A stretch of DNA of 64,000 nt from Betaproteobacteria bacterium UBA1934 (GTDB lineage Bacteria; Pseudomonadota; Gammaproteobacteria; Burkholderiales; Rhodocyclaceae), in assembly GCA_002337055.1 (NCBI GenBank), contig DDFG01000005.1, positions 137,037-201,036 of the forward strand. Direction: 5' to 3'. Position numbers and translations under genes: made by a program. Below the pieces are notes generated by a model. The model worked only from the letters and a program-made list of their open reading frames with translations. It did no database searches and had not been told where the DNA came from. This document shows, one piece after another, positions 47,416-55,168 of the stretch; positions within the stretch are counted from its first letter, which is position 1, and each line of letters starts with the position of its first letter.

Positions 47416-47789
47416 AGCGCCGCTCCGAGAATGACCGACAACCAGATCACCAGTACGTTGAGCAGGGCGATCAGCACGGCGGCACTGCCGATATCCTTGG
47501 CGCGCTTGGAGAGCGTGTGGCTTTCCAAGCCGATGCGATCGACCGCCGCCTCGATGGCGGAATTGAGCAGTTCGACAATCAACACCATCAGTACCGAACC
47601 GATCATCAGCGCGCGCCCGATCGCAGGCACCGGCAACAGGATGGCCGCCGGGATCAGCACGGCTGCCAGCCAGACCTCCTGTCGAAACGCATCTTCGCAG
47701 TCGTATGCCGCTTTCAGTCCGGCCAGCGAATAGACGAAGGCATTACGGATGCGCACGAGACCGGTCTTGCCCTTATACGGACTTTCCAT
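47412..47789 (-). CDS. dgkA: Diacylglycerol kinase
   Basis: 125-aa integral membrane kinase with three helices, phosphorylating diacylglycerol to phosphatidate. The signature E-L-L-N-S-A-I-E-A-A-V-D-R-I-G followed by S-K-R-A-K-D-I-G-S-A-A-V is the active site. It lies between two GT4 genes (7-nt gap and 4-nt overlap). In this setting it would return diacylglycerol to the phospholipid pool and so oppose its glycosylation. Confidence 0.95.
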   Translation of the reverse strand: MESPYKGKTGLVRIRNAFVYSLAGLKAAYDCEDAFRQEVWLAAVLIPAAILLPVPAIGRALMIGSVLMVLIVELLNSAIEAAVDRIGLESHTLSKRAKDIGSAAVLIALLNVLVIWLSVILGAAL

Positions 47790-47796
47790 GAGGTTC

Positions 47797-48948
47797 CTAA
47801 CGATGAGCCTGAATCAGTTGCCGGTAAAGATCCGCCATACGGCCGGCCAGCGCCGTATCCGACCATTCCGCCGCGTAATCCCGCGCCGCCGCCGAAAGCG
47901 CCGGCCACCGTTCGCGGTGTTCAAAGTATTCCGCCATCGCACGCCCGAAGGCGGCCGGATCGTCCGGCGGTACGATGGCGCCGCGCAAGGGTGCCAGAAT
48001 GTCGCGCGTCCCCATTTCAGCCAGCGCAATCGCCGGCAAACCCGCCGCCATCGCTTCCAGCAGTACCAGTCCTTGAGTCTCGGTACGCGAGGCAAACACG
48101 AAAGCGTCGGCAGCAGCGTAACAATCAGGCAATTCCGTATGGCGGTCGAGATAGCCCAGGAAACACACCTTGGCCGTGAGTCCCAACGCCCGCGTCTGAC
48201 GGCGCAAATCCTCCATCGCCGGGCCTTCCCCGGTAATCAGCAGGCAGGCGTCGGGCACGCGCCGGACGACGGTTCTCATCGCTTCGACCAGAAAACCAAT
48301 GTTCTTTTCGTGTGCCACCCTGCCGACAAAGAGCGCCACCGGGCGTTCCGGCTCGATACCGTGCCGGGCACGAAAGCCGGCGCGGTCGCCCTGGCCGAAC
48401 TGGGCAAGCGGAATGCCGGTCGGCAACACATGCATGGGTGCGCGCACACCGTATTCGCAGAGTCGCTCACGCATTGCCGTCGAGGGCACCACCAGGGCAT
48501 CCAGGGCGTTGCACTGGCGCCGTGACCAGGCGCGCGCCTGCGCCCGCAACAACCGCGCAGGCAGAAAAGGGGCGTAATGGCCGAGGTATTCCTCGAACAA
48601 GGTGTGATAGGTGGCCAGCACCGGGCGTCGCCAGCGGCGCGCCGCCGCCAGGCCGGCGTAGTGTGCCACGAAGGGAGTCTGCACGTGCAGCACGTCGCAT
48701 TCGCGCGCCGCCGCGTCCACCGCGGCGTGCATAGCACGCCATTTCACCAGCCGGTCTTCCGGATCGCGCGGGATTCGTCTTCCCGGTACGCGCACGATCC
48801 AGTCATCCTGAGACTCGCTGCCATACTCGGGCGCAATCAGTCGGACTTCGACATCGTGTTCGGCAAGACGGCGGCGAAAGGTCTCGATCGAAGTCGACAC
48901 CCCGTTGATGCGGGGAAAATAGACATCCGAGGCCATCACGACGCGCAT
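47797..48948 (-). CDS. GT4 glycosyltransferase paired with a PlcP-like phosphoesterase
   Basis: 383-aa GT-B enzyme starting at ATG 48948 with M-A-S-D-V-Y-F-P-R-I-N-G-V-S. The C-terminal domain has V-G-R-V-A-H-E-K-N-I and T-E-T-Q-G-L-V-L-L-E-A-M-A-A-G with the E-x7-E catalytic spacing. Its start lies 13 nt inside the PlcP-like gene, so the two are translationally coupled, as in plcP-agt pairs of phosphate-starved bacteria. The likely role is transfer of glucose, glucuronate or a related sugar to diacylglycerol; the donor is not deducible. Confidence 0.86.
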   Translation of the reverse strand: MRVVMASDVYFPRINGVSTSIETFRRRLAEHDVEVRLIAPEYGSESQDDWIVRVPGRRIPRDPEDRLVKWRAMHAAVDAAARECDVLHVQTPFVAHYAGLAAARRWRRPVLATYHTLFEEYLGHYAPFLPARLLRAQARAWSRRQCNALDALVVPSTAMRERLCEYGVRAPMHVLPTGIPLAQFGQGDRAGFRARHGIEPERPVALFVGRVAHEKNIGFLVEAMRTVVRRVPDACLLITGEGPAMEDLRRQTRALGLTAKVCFLGYLDRHTELPDCYAAADAFVFASRTETQGLVLLEAMAAGLPAIALAEMGTRDILAPLRGAIVPPDDPAAFGRAMAEYFEHRERWPALSAAARDYAAEWSDTALAGRMADLYRQLIQAHR

Positions 48949-49736
48949 TCGCCAACCTCCTCCGTCACCGGTGCCGGGAGCGACAGCAAGGTCGCGGCAC
49001 CCCATTCGACAATCTCCAACCGGCCATCGTCGTGCTCGACCAGCGCGGTGCAGCTATCGACCCAATCGCCGCAATTGGCGTACGTCAACCCGCCCACCTC
49101 GCGCAGCGCCGCAGCGTGGATATGACCGCAGATGACACCGTCGAGGCCGCGCTGTCGAACCGCATGGATGACCGAATTCTCGAAATCGTTGATGAACTGC
49201 ATGGCGGTTTTGACCTTGCGCTTGGCGTAACCGGCCAGCGACCAGTAACCAGCGCGTCCCAGGCGTCGCCGGCACCACGACAGGATCGTATTGACTCGCA
49301 CCAGCCAGTTGTATGCCATGTCGCCCAGCACCGCGACCCAGCGGTGATAGCGCGTGACCTGATCGAACTCGTCGCCGTGCACGAGAAGAAATCGTCGTCC
49401 GTCAGCCATCTGATGCACATATTCGGCATGGACTTCAATGTCGCCGAATACGGTGCCAGCATATTCGCGCAGAGCTTCGTCGTGATTACCCGGGATGAAG
49501 ATCACCCGTTCGCCATGACGGGCGCGGCGCAAGACCTTTTGCAGGACAGTATTGTGTTCAGACGTCCAGAAAATGCCGCGCGCCATGGCCCAAAAGTCGA
49601 CAATATCACCGACCAGATAAACATGTTCGGCGGGATATTCGCGCAGAAATTCGAGGAGGCGACCCGCCTGACACGCCCGCGTGCCGAGGTGGATGTCCGA
49701 AAGAAAGATGCTGCGTACCCGAGGCATGACCGCCAC
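48936..49736 (-). CDS. PlcP-like metallophosphoesterase (LpxH-related)
   Basis: 266-aa calcineurin-like phosphoesterase. All metal motifs are present: S-D-I-H-L-G, G-D-I-V-D-F-W, G-N-H-D-E, H-G-D-E-F-D and G-H-I-H. S-D-I-H-L-G-T-R-A-C-Q-A and N-C-G-D-W-V-D-S-C-T resemble the PlcP group (intracellular phospholipase C that removes choline or ethanolamine phosphate heads) more than true LpxH, with which it is often confused in annotation. The start is GTG 49736 or ATG 49727. It is the first gene after phoR with a Pho-box-like sequence in front, and it overlaps a GT4 gene. The activity is inferred from sequence type and context. Confidence 0.75.
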   Translation of the reverse strand: MAVMPRVRSIFLSDIHLGTRACQAGRLLEFLREYPAEHVYLVGDIVDFWAMARGIFWTSEHNTVLQKVLRRARHGERVIFIPGNHDEALREYAGTVFGDIEVHAEYVHQMADGRRFLLVHGDEFDQVTRYHRWVAVLGDMAYNWLVRVNTILSWCRRRLGRAGYWSLAGYAKRKVKTAMQFINDFENSVIHAVRQRGLDGVICGHIHAAALREVGGLTYANCGDWVDSCTALVEHDDGRLEIVEWGAATLLSLPAPVTEEVGECAS

Positions 49737-49772
49737 GATATCGGGCCGATGTGGCGCCTCCGTGAAGCACGG

Positions 49773-49790
49773 GTTACGGTTTTGTTACAA
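49773..49790 (-). promoter_or_regulatory. Putative Pho box before the PlcP-like gene
   Basis: On the minus strand TTGTAAC and CCGTAAC form a direct repeat separated by AAAA, the 7-4-7 layout of PhoB sites. Each half matches the CTGTCAC-type consensus at 5 of 7 positions. The site overlaps the phoR stop codon (TAA of the first half) and ends 36 nt before the GTG start. A good -10 is not seen at the expected distance, so a weak or modified promoter is possible. Confidence 0.6.
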
Positions 49791-51074
49791 GACGACGCGC
49801 GCAGCCGGAAAGCGGGCAGCAAAACGGCTACCCTTGCCCGGTGCGCTCTGAATGTCGAGGGTCGCCTGATGCCGCGACAAGGTGTGCTTGACAATGGCCA
49901 GCCCCAGGCCGGTGCCGCCGGTCTCGCGGGAACGGCCACGGTCCACACGGTAAAACCGCTCGGTCAGGCGTGGAATGTATTTCGGGTCAATGCCAATACC
50001 GTTGTCTTCGACGGCGAATTCGGCGGTCTTGCCTTCTGTTCGCCAGACGATGCGAATCCGCCCGCCTGCCGGCGTATAGCGAACCGCGTTCGACACAAGA
50101 TTTCCCAAGGCGCTGGTGATCTCGAATTCCGAACCCAGCAGGTCGGCCTGCCCTTCGATGTCGAGCGCCAATGTATGGCGCCCGGCCGAAAGGGCCTCGC
50201 CGTCGCGCAACAGTTTCTGGCACAGCGCCAGCATGTCCACCCGCTCGGTTGCTGGCGGAGGCGGCGCCGATTCGAGATTGGAAAGCATCAGCAACTCTGC
50301 CAGCAGCCGCTGCATGCGGCCAGCCTGATCGGCCATCATGTCGAGATACTGGCGACGTTCCTCAGCGTCGAGATCTAGATCCTGCAAGGTTTCGACAAAG
50401 CCGGCGAGCACCGTGAGCGGGGTTCGCAATTCGTGCGAGACATTGGCGACAAAATCGCGCCGCATGGCGTCGACGCGCTCGCGCTCCGTGATGTCGCGCA
50501 TCTGCAACATGCGACGTTCGCCATATTGCACCACGTTGAGCAGCAGGGTGCGGGCCTCATCGACCGGCGCGCGCATGGCAAAGGGCTTGCCAAACTGGGC
50601 CACCTGGAGATAGCTGACGAACTCCGGATGCCGCACCAGATTGGCGATAGGCTGACCAAGATCCGCCTCGCGGTCGAGGCCGAGCATGGTTTCTGCGGCA
50701 CGATTGCACCATTCGATGCGCCCACTTGCATCCACGGTCACCAGGCCGTCGAGCAGCGCCTGCCCGGCAGCGTCATAATCATCGGCACGCCGGTTAGCGA
50801 GGTCGATTTGCGCCAGGCGGGCTCGTTCGTGCTTATAGAGCCGCACCAGCACGTCGCCCCAGGCACCCTTTCCGGCCTGATCCTGGTCGAGCGACGGCTG
50901 ACGCGACCAGCGATCGAGGCGGGCAAAGAAATACAGATGATAGGCCAGTTGCAGCAGCACCGTGCCGGCAAAAACCGCCCAGCCGATTGCCGCGTCGGTC
51001 AGGAGACCCAGGGCAAGCGCCAGCACGGCGCAAATCAGGGTAATGACCAACGGCCCGACGAGGACAAACGGCAT
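49785..51074 (-). CDS. phoR: Phosphate-regulon sensor kinase PhoR
   Basis: 429-aa kinase with two N-terminal membrane helices (about 5-45) and little periplasmic loop, a PAS domain (about 100-195), then HisKA with His214 in V-A-N-V-S-H-E-L-R-T-P-L. N-box N-L-V-S-N-A-V-R-Y-T-P, D-N-G-I-G-I and G-T-G-L-G-L-A-I-V-K follow. It phosphorylates PhoB when phosphate is low. The gene starts 4 nt after phoB; upstream codons of the same frame lie within phoB and are rejected. Confidence 0.95.
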   Translation of the reverse strand: MPFVLVGPLVITLICAVLALALGLLTDAAIGWAVFAGTVLLQLAYHLYFFARLDRWSRQPSLDQDQAGKGAWGDVLVRLYKHERARLAQIDLANRRADDYDAAGQALLDGLVTVDASGRIEWCNRAAETMLGLDREADLGQPIANLVRHPEFVSYLQVAQFGKPFAMRAPVDEARTLLLNVVQYGERRMLQMRDITERERVDAMRRDFVANVSHELRTPLTVLAGFVETLQDLDLDAEERRQYLDMMADQAGRMQRLLAELLMLSNLESAPPPPATERVDMLALCQKLLRDGEALSAGRHTLALDIEGQADLLGSEFEITSALGNLVSNAVRYTPAGGRIRIVWRTEGKTAEFAVEDNGIGIDPKYIPRLTERFYRVDRGRSRETGGTGLGLAIVKHTLSRHQATLDIQSAPGKGSRFAARFPAARVVL

Positions 51075-51078
51075 CCGC

Positions 51079-51765
51079 TCAGTTACCCCGGAAGCGATAG
51101 CCGGTGCCGCGTACGGTTTCGATGCGCTCGTGATGCCCGTAGGGTTCGAGTGCGGCACGAAGACGGCGGATATGCACGTCGACGGTGCGTTCCTCGATGA
51201 AAACATGGTCGCCCCAGACATCGTCGAGCAGTTGCGCGCGGGTATACACACGCTCCGGATGCGTCATGAAGAAAAAGAGCAAACGAAACTCGGTCGGACC
51301 CAGTTCGATATTCTGGTCGCCACTGGTGACGCGGTGCGTCGCCGGGTTGAGCTTGAGACCGCCGATGTTGATCGCCTCGCCAGCCAGGTGAGGTGAGCGG
51401 CGGCGCAGCACGGCGCGGACGCGGGCAACCATTTCCTTGGGCGAGAAGGGCTTGGTGATGTAGTCGTCAGCCCCCGCCTCCAGCCCCTGGATCTTATCTT
51501 CTTCATGCACCCGTGCCGTCAGCATGATGATCGGCAGTTCCTTGGTACGCTCGTCGGCGCGCAGCTTGCGGGCCAGGGCAATGCCCGACTGGCCGGGCAG
51601 CATCCAGTCGAGCATGACCAGATCGGGCAGTGCGGCGCGGATCACCGCGTCGCCTTCTTCGGCACTGGCAGCACGAGCCACCAGAAAACCGGCGTGTTTC
51701 AGGTTGACCGCCAGCAGTTCCTGAATCGCCGGCTCATCTTCGACGACCAGTATGGTGGGATTCAC
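51079..51765 (-). CDS. phoB: Phosphate-regulon response regulator PhoB
   Basis: 228-aa OmpR/PhoB-type regulator. The receiver domain has Asp53 (V-M-L-D-W-M-L-P-G) and Lys in Y-I-T-K-P-F. The C-terminal winged helix ends with V-D-V-H-I-R-R-L-R and V-R-G-T-G-Y-R-F. GTG start 51765 overlaps the phoU stop (GTGA). It would bind the Pho boxes of this region. Confidence 0.97.
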   Translation of the reverse strand: MNPTILVVEDEPAIQELLAVNLKHAGFLVARAASAEEGDAVIRAALPDLVMLDWMLPGQSGIALARKLRADERTKELPIIMLTARVHEEDKIQGLEAGADDYITKPFSPKEMVARVRAVLRRRSPHLAGEAINIGGLKLNPATHRVTSGDQNIELGPTEFRLLFFFMTHPERVYTRAQLLDDVWGDHVFIEERTVDVHIRRLRAALEPYGHHERIETVRGTGYRFRGN

Positions 51766-52457
51766 TCGCCTCTCTCCTTACCCGGATGACGAATGTCACG
51801 GCCTTCGACGAGATAGACGACCTGCTCCGCGATGTTTTTGGCATGATCGCCGATGCGCTCGATGGCGCGGGCGATCGTGATGACATCCAGCGAGCAGGTG
51901 ATGGTGCGCGGATCTTCCATCATGTAAGTGACCAGTTGCCGCATGATGGCCTTGAACTCGCGGTCGATCTCGGCGTCGTCGCGGATCACCGCCAGCGCCT
52001 CTTCGGCGTCAACGCGGGCGAAAGAATCCAGCGCGCGGCGCAACATGACCATGGCCTCCTTGGCCAGGTGACCGACGTTGGCGGCATTCGAGACCATCGC
52101 CATCTGGCCGCGATCGTTGATGCGGCGCACGCCCTTGGCGATTTTCTTGGCCTCGTCGCCAGCCCGTTCGAGATTGGTGACGATCTTGCTGACCGACATG
52201 ATCAGGCGCAGGTCGGAAGCGGCCGGCTGGCGCTTGGCGATGACGTGGATACAGGCATCGTCGATTTCGATCTCGTACTCATTCACCTTGCCGTCGGTCT
52301 CGATCACCGCCGTGACCAGGGCCATGTCGGCTTCCAGATAGGCATTGGCCGCTTGCAGCACCTGCGCTTCGACCAGGCCGCCCATTTGCAGCACGCGGGT
52401 GCGCAGGCCTTCGAGGTCTTCGTCGAACTGGCGTGAAACGTGTGCGTTGTCGTTCAT
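51762..52457 (-). CDS. phoU: Phosphate signalling protein PhoU
   Basis: 231-aa helical protein with the two three-helix PhoU repeats, including I-E-I-D-D-A-C-I-H-V-I-A-K-R-Q-P and E-R-I-G-D-H-A-K-N-I-A-E. It connects the Pst transporter state to PhoR. ATG 52457 has a GGAG ribosome binding site and is preferred to a TTG at 52469. The gap to pstB is 12 nt. Confidence 0.96.
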   Translation of the reverse strand: MNDNAHVSRQFDEDLEGLRTRVLQMGGLVEAQVLQAANAYLEADMALVTAVIETDGKVNEYEIEIDDACIHVIAKRQPAASDLRLIMSVSKIVTNLERAGDEAKKIAKGVRRINDRGQMAMVSNAANVGHLAKEAMVMLRRALDSFARVDAEEALAVIRDDAEIDREFKAIMRQLVTYMMEDPRTITCSLDVITIARAIERIGDHAKNIAEQVVYLVEGRDIRHPGKERGE

Positions 52458-52469
52458 TCTGTTCTCCAA

Positions 52470-53249
52470 TCAGCCCATCCGGCCGGTGATGTAGTCTTCG
52501 GTGCGCTTGTCCTGCGGCTTGATGAATATGTCGTCAGTCTTGCCGAATTCGACCAGTTCGCCAAGATACATGTAAGCGGTGAAGTCGGACACGCGGGCCG
52601 CCTGTTGCATGTTGTGTGTGACGATGACGATGGTGAATTCCTTCTTCAACTCGTTCACCAGTTCCTCGATACGCATGGTTGAGATCGGGTCCAGCGCCGA
52701 GGTCGGTTCGTCGAGCAGCAGCACACGCGGCTTCACCGCGACGCCGCGGGCGATGCACAGACGCTGCTGCTGACCACCGGAAAGGCTGGTGCCCTGCCGG
52801 TTGAGCTTATCCTTGACCTCGTCCCACAGCGCCGCCTTGGTCAGCGCCCATTCGACACGGTCATCCATCTCGATGCGCGAGAGCTTTTCATGCATGCGCA
52901 CACCGAATGCAATATTTTCGTAAATGGTCATCGGAAAAGGCGTCGGCTTCTGGAAGACCATGCCGACCTTGGCGCGCAGTTCGATCGTATCGACATCGTC
53001 GGCCAGCACATTGACCCCGTCGATCAGTAGGTCGCCGTCGGCACGCTGTCCGGGGTAGAGGTCGTACATGCGGTTGATGGTGCGGAGCAGGGTCGACTTG
53101 CCGCAACCAGACGGACCGATGAAGGCCGTGACGGTGTTGCGATACACATCGAGATTGATGTTCTTCAGCGCGTGCGTTTGGCCGTAGTAGAAGTTGAGCG
53201 CACGCATCGTGATTTGCGGGCTCAGTTCGGCGGGATTCAGCGAAGGCAT
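52470..53249 (-). CDS. pstB: Phosphate ABC transporter ATPase PstB
   Basis: 259-aa ATPase. Walker A is G-P-S-G-C-G-K-S-T-L-L-R, the ABC signature L-S-G-G-Q-Q-Q-R-L-C-I-A-R, and Walker B V-L-L-L-D-E-P-T-S-A-L-D-P. It powers high-affinity phosphate import with PstSCA. Confidence 0.98.
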   Translation of the reverse strand: MPSLNPAELSPQITMRALNFYYGQTHALKNINLDVYRNTVTAFIGPSGCGKSTLLRTINRMYDLYPGQRADGDLLIDGVNVLADDVDTIELRAKVGMVFQKPTPFPMTIYENIAFGVRMHEKLSRIEMDDRVEWALTKAALWDEVKDKLNRQGTSLSGGQQQRLCIARGVAVKPRVLLLDEPTSALDPISTMRIEELVNELKKEFTIVIVTHNMQQAARVSDFTAYMYLGELVEFGKTDDIFIKPQDKRTEDYITGRMG

Positions 53250-53264
53250 GATGGAGACTCCGGT

Positions 53265-54107
53265 TTATTGCGTAGCGGATTTGCGGAACAGCACGCGAGC
53301 CACGATGTTGAGGAGAAGCACGCCGAGCGTGATCAGGAAGACACCCGCCCAGGCCAGCTCCTGCCAGTTTTCGTAGGGGCTCATGGCGAACTGGAAAATG
53401 ACCATCGGCAGGTTCGACATCGGTTTGCCGAGGTCGAGGCTCCAGAACTGGTTGTTCAGCGCGGTAAAGAGCAGCGGCGCGGTTTCGCCGGAGATGCGGG
53501 CAAGCGCCAGCAGGGCACCGGTGACAATGCCGGTCTTGGCAGCGCGCAGCGTGATCATCACGATCACCTTCCACTGAGGTGCGCCCAGCGCGTAGGCCGC
53601 TTCGCGCAGGGTATTGGGCACCAGCACCAGCATGTCTTCCGTGGTACGGATCACCACCGGCAGCACCAGCAGCGCAAGCGCCACCGCCCCGGCCATACCG
53701 GAGAACTCTCCGACCCGCGCCACATAGATGGCATAGACGAAGAGACCGATGACGATAGAAGGGGCGGACAGCAAAATGTCGTTCAGAAAGCGGGTGACCT
53801 TGCCCAGCGTGGTACGGCGACCATATTCGGCCAGATAGATGCCCGCCAGCACCGCAACGGGCGTGCCGATCAGCATCGCCAGCGAGACCATCAGCGCGCT
53901 GCCGGCAATGGCGTTTTTCAGGCCGCCACCGACATCGCCCGGCGGTGGCGTCATTTCCGTGAAGAGGTTCAGCGTCATGGCGCCGACCCCCTTTTCGAAG
54001 ACCATCACCAAAATCCAGATGAGCCAGACGAGACCGAATGCAATGGCCGCCAGCGAGTAACCCAGCGCGATGACGTTGATCAGTTTTCTGCGTTGTACGA
54101 GATTCAT
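53265..54107 (-). CDS. pstA: Phosphate ABC transporter permease PstA
   Basis: 280-aa permease with six predicted helices and the PstA cytoplasmic loop E-A-A-Y-A-L-G-A-P-Q-W-K, which contacts PstB. It lies 9 nt after pstC and 15 nt before pstB. Confidence 0.96.
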   Translation of the reverse strand: MNLVQRRKLINVIALGYSLAAIAFGLVWLIWILVMVFEKGVGAMTLNLFTEMTPPPGDVGGGLKNAIAGSALMVSLAMLIGTPVAVLAGIYLAEYGRRTTLGKVTRFLNDILLSAPSIVIGLFVYAIYVARVGEFSGMAGAVALALLVLPVVIRTTEDMLVLVPNTLREAAYALGAPQWKVIVMITLRAAKTGIVTGALLALARISGETAPLLFTALNNQFWSLDLGKPMSNLPMVIFQFAMSPYENWQELAWAGVFLITLGVLLLNIVARVLFRKSATQ

Positions 54108-54116
54108 GACGCGGCC

Positions 54117-55094
54117 TCAGCTCGTCGTTCCGGCTTTCTTCTCCAGAGAGAAGAGCAGCAGCTTGGAGAAAGACAGGACGACGAAAGTGATGAAAAACAG
54201 CACCAGCCCCAGTTCGATCAGGGCCGAGGTGTAGAGGGGGGAGGTCGCTTCGGCGAACTCGTTGGCCAGCGCCGAGGCAATCGAGTTGCCCGGCATGAAC
54301 AGCGAGAAACTGTCGAGCACGCTGGTATTGCCAATAATGAAGGTCACTGCCATCGTCTCGCCCAGCGCGCGGCCGAGGCCGAGCATGGTGCCACCGATGA
54401 CGCCGACGCGGGTATAGGGCAGGACGACGTTCCAGACCACTTCCCAGGTCGTGCCGCCCAGGCCGTAGCACGACTCCTTAAGCATCGCCGGGGTCAGCTC
54501 GAACACATCGCGCATCACCGAGGTGATGAAGGGGATGATCATGATCGCCAGAATGATGCCGGCGGCGAGAATGCCGATACCGATGGGCGGGCCGGCGAAG
54601 AGCTTGCCGATCAGCGGAACCTGGCCCAGCGTCTTGGCCAGCCAGGGCTGCACGGTGCTGGCAAACACCGGCGAAAAGACCAGCAGACCCCACATGCCAT
54701 AGACGATACTGGGAATGCCGGCGAGCAATTCGATGGCGATGCCGAGCGGGCGACGCAACCAGGCTGGCGAGAGTTCGGTGAGGAAGAGCGCGATGCCGAA
54801 ACTGATCGGCAGTGCGATGGCCACCGCGATGAAGGCAGTGATCAGCGTGCCATACATCGGCCCGAGACCGCCAAAGCGGTCCGCGGGCGGGTTCCATTCG
54901 CTGCTCGCGAAAAACCCCCAGCCGAAGGCCTTGATCGAGGGCCAGGCGCCTATGGTCAGCGAGACGATGATGCCAACCAGCAGCAACAGGGTCAGCGTCG
55001 CCATCGCCCGGGTCAAGTTACGGAACAGCATGTCCGCAAACCGGTTTTTCGCGGTTTTGGCGGCGCGTGCGTTCTTTTCAGAATTTGTGACCAT
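54117..55094 (-). CDS. pstC: Phosphate ABC transporter permease PstC
   Basis: About 325-aa permease with the coupling loop K-E-S-C-Y-G-L-G-G-T-T-W-E and six helices. ATG 55094 is used, although it lies within a Pho-box-like repeat and lacks a good ribosome binding site. ATG 55031 (M-L-F-R-N-L-T-R-A-M), directly before the first helix, is a real alternative. The frame also opens at 55127 inside the pstS terminator, which is rejected. Confidence 0.94.
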   Translation of the reverse strand: MVTNSEKNARAAKTAKNRFADMLFRNLTRAMATLTLLLLVGIIVSLTIGAWPSIKAFGWGFFASSEWNPPADRFGGLGPMYGTLITAFIAVAIALPISFGIALFLTELSPAWLRRPLGIAIELLAGIPSIVYGMWGLLVFSPVFASTVQPWLAKTLGQVPLIGKLFAGPPIGIGILAAGIILAIMIIPFITSVMRDVFELTPAMLKESCYGLGGTTWEVVWNVVLPYTRVGVIGGTMLGLGRALGETMAVTFIIGNTSVLDSFSLFMPGNSIASALANEFAEATSPLYTSALIELGLVLFFITFVVLSFSKLLLFSLEKKAGTTS

Positions 55095-55104
55095 TTTGTG
55101 ACAG
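55087..55104 (-). promoter_or_regulatory. Pho-box-like repeat at the pstC start
   Basis: Minus-strand CTGTCAC, AAAA, TGGTCAC form a 7-4-7 direct repeat; the first half is a perfect PhoB half-site and the second matches 5 of 7. It lies just after the pstS terminator and spans the predicted ATG of pstC. No clear -10 is seen at the expected distance. Confidence 0.45.
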
Positions 55105-55118
55105 TCCGGCTTCCGTCC

Positions 55119-55152
55119 AAAAAACACCCCTCAAGCTTGCGCCGAGGGGTGT
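55119..55152 (-). terminator. Intrinsic terminator between pstS and pstC
   Basis: Perfect 9-bp stem ACACCCCTC/GAGGGGTGT with an 11-nt loop, followed on the minus strand by six T. It begins 16 nt after the pstS stop. Partial termination here would give more PstS than membrane components, as binding proteins usually need. Confidence 0.88.
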
Positions 55153-55168
55153 GCGTAGCGATCGGGGC

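Noticed and set aside
48936..49736. Annotation of the phosphoesterase as LpxH
   Set aside because: The metal motifs are shared, but the extended S-D-I-H-L-G-T-R-x-C-Q and N-C-G-D-W-V segments and the Pho context fit the PlcP group better. Kept as PlcP-like, not certain.
52888..54471. Minus-strand open frame of 527 codons across pstB, pstA and pstC
   Set aside because: Out-of-frame reading of the pst genes, all of which have clear motifs in their own frames.
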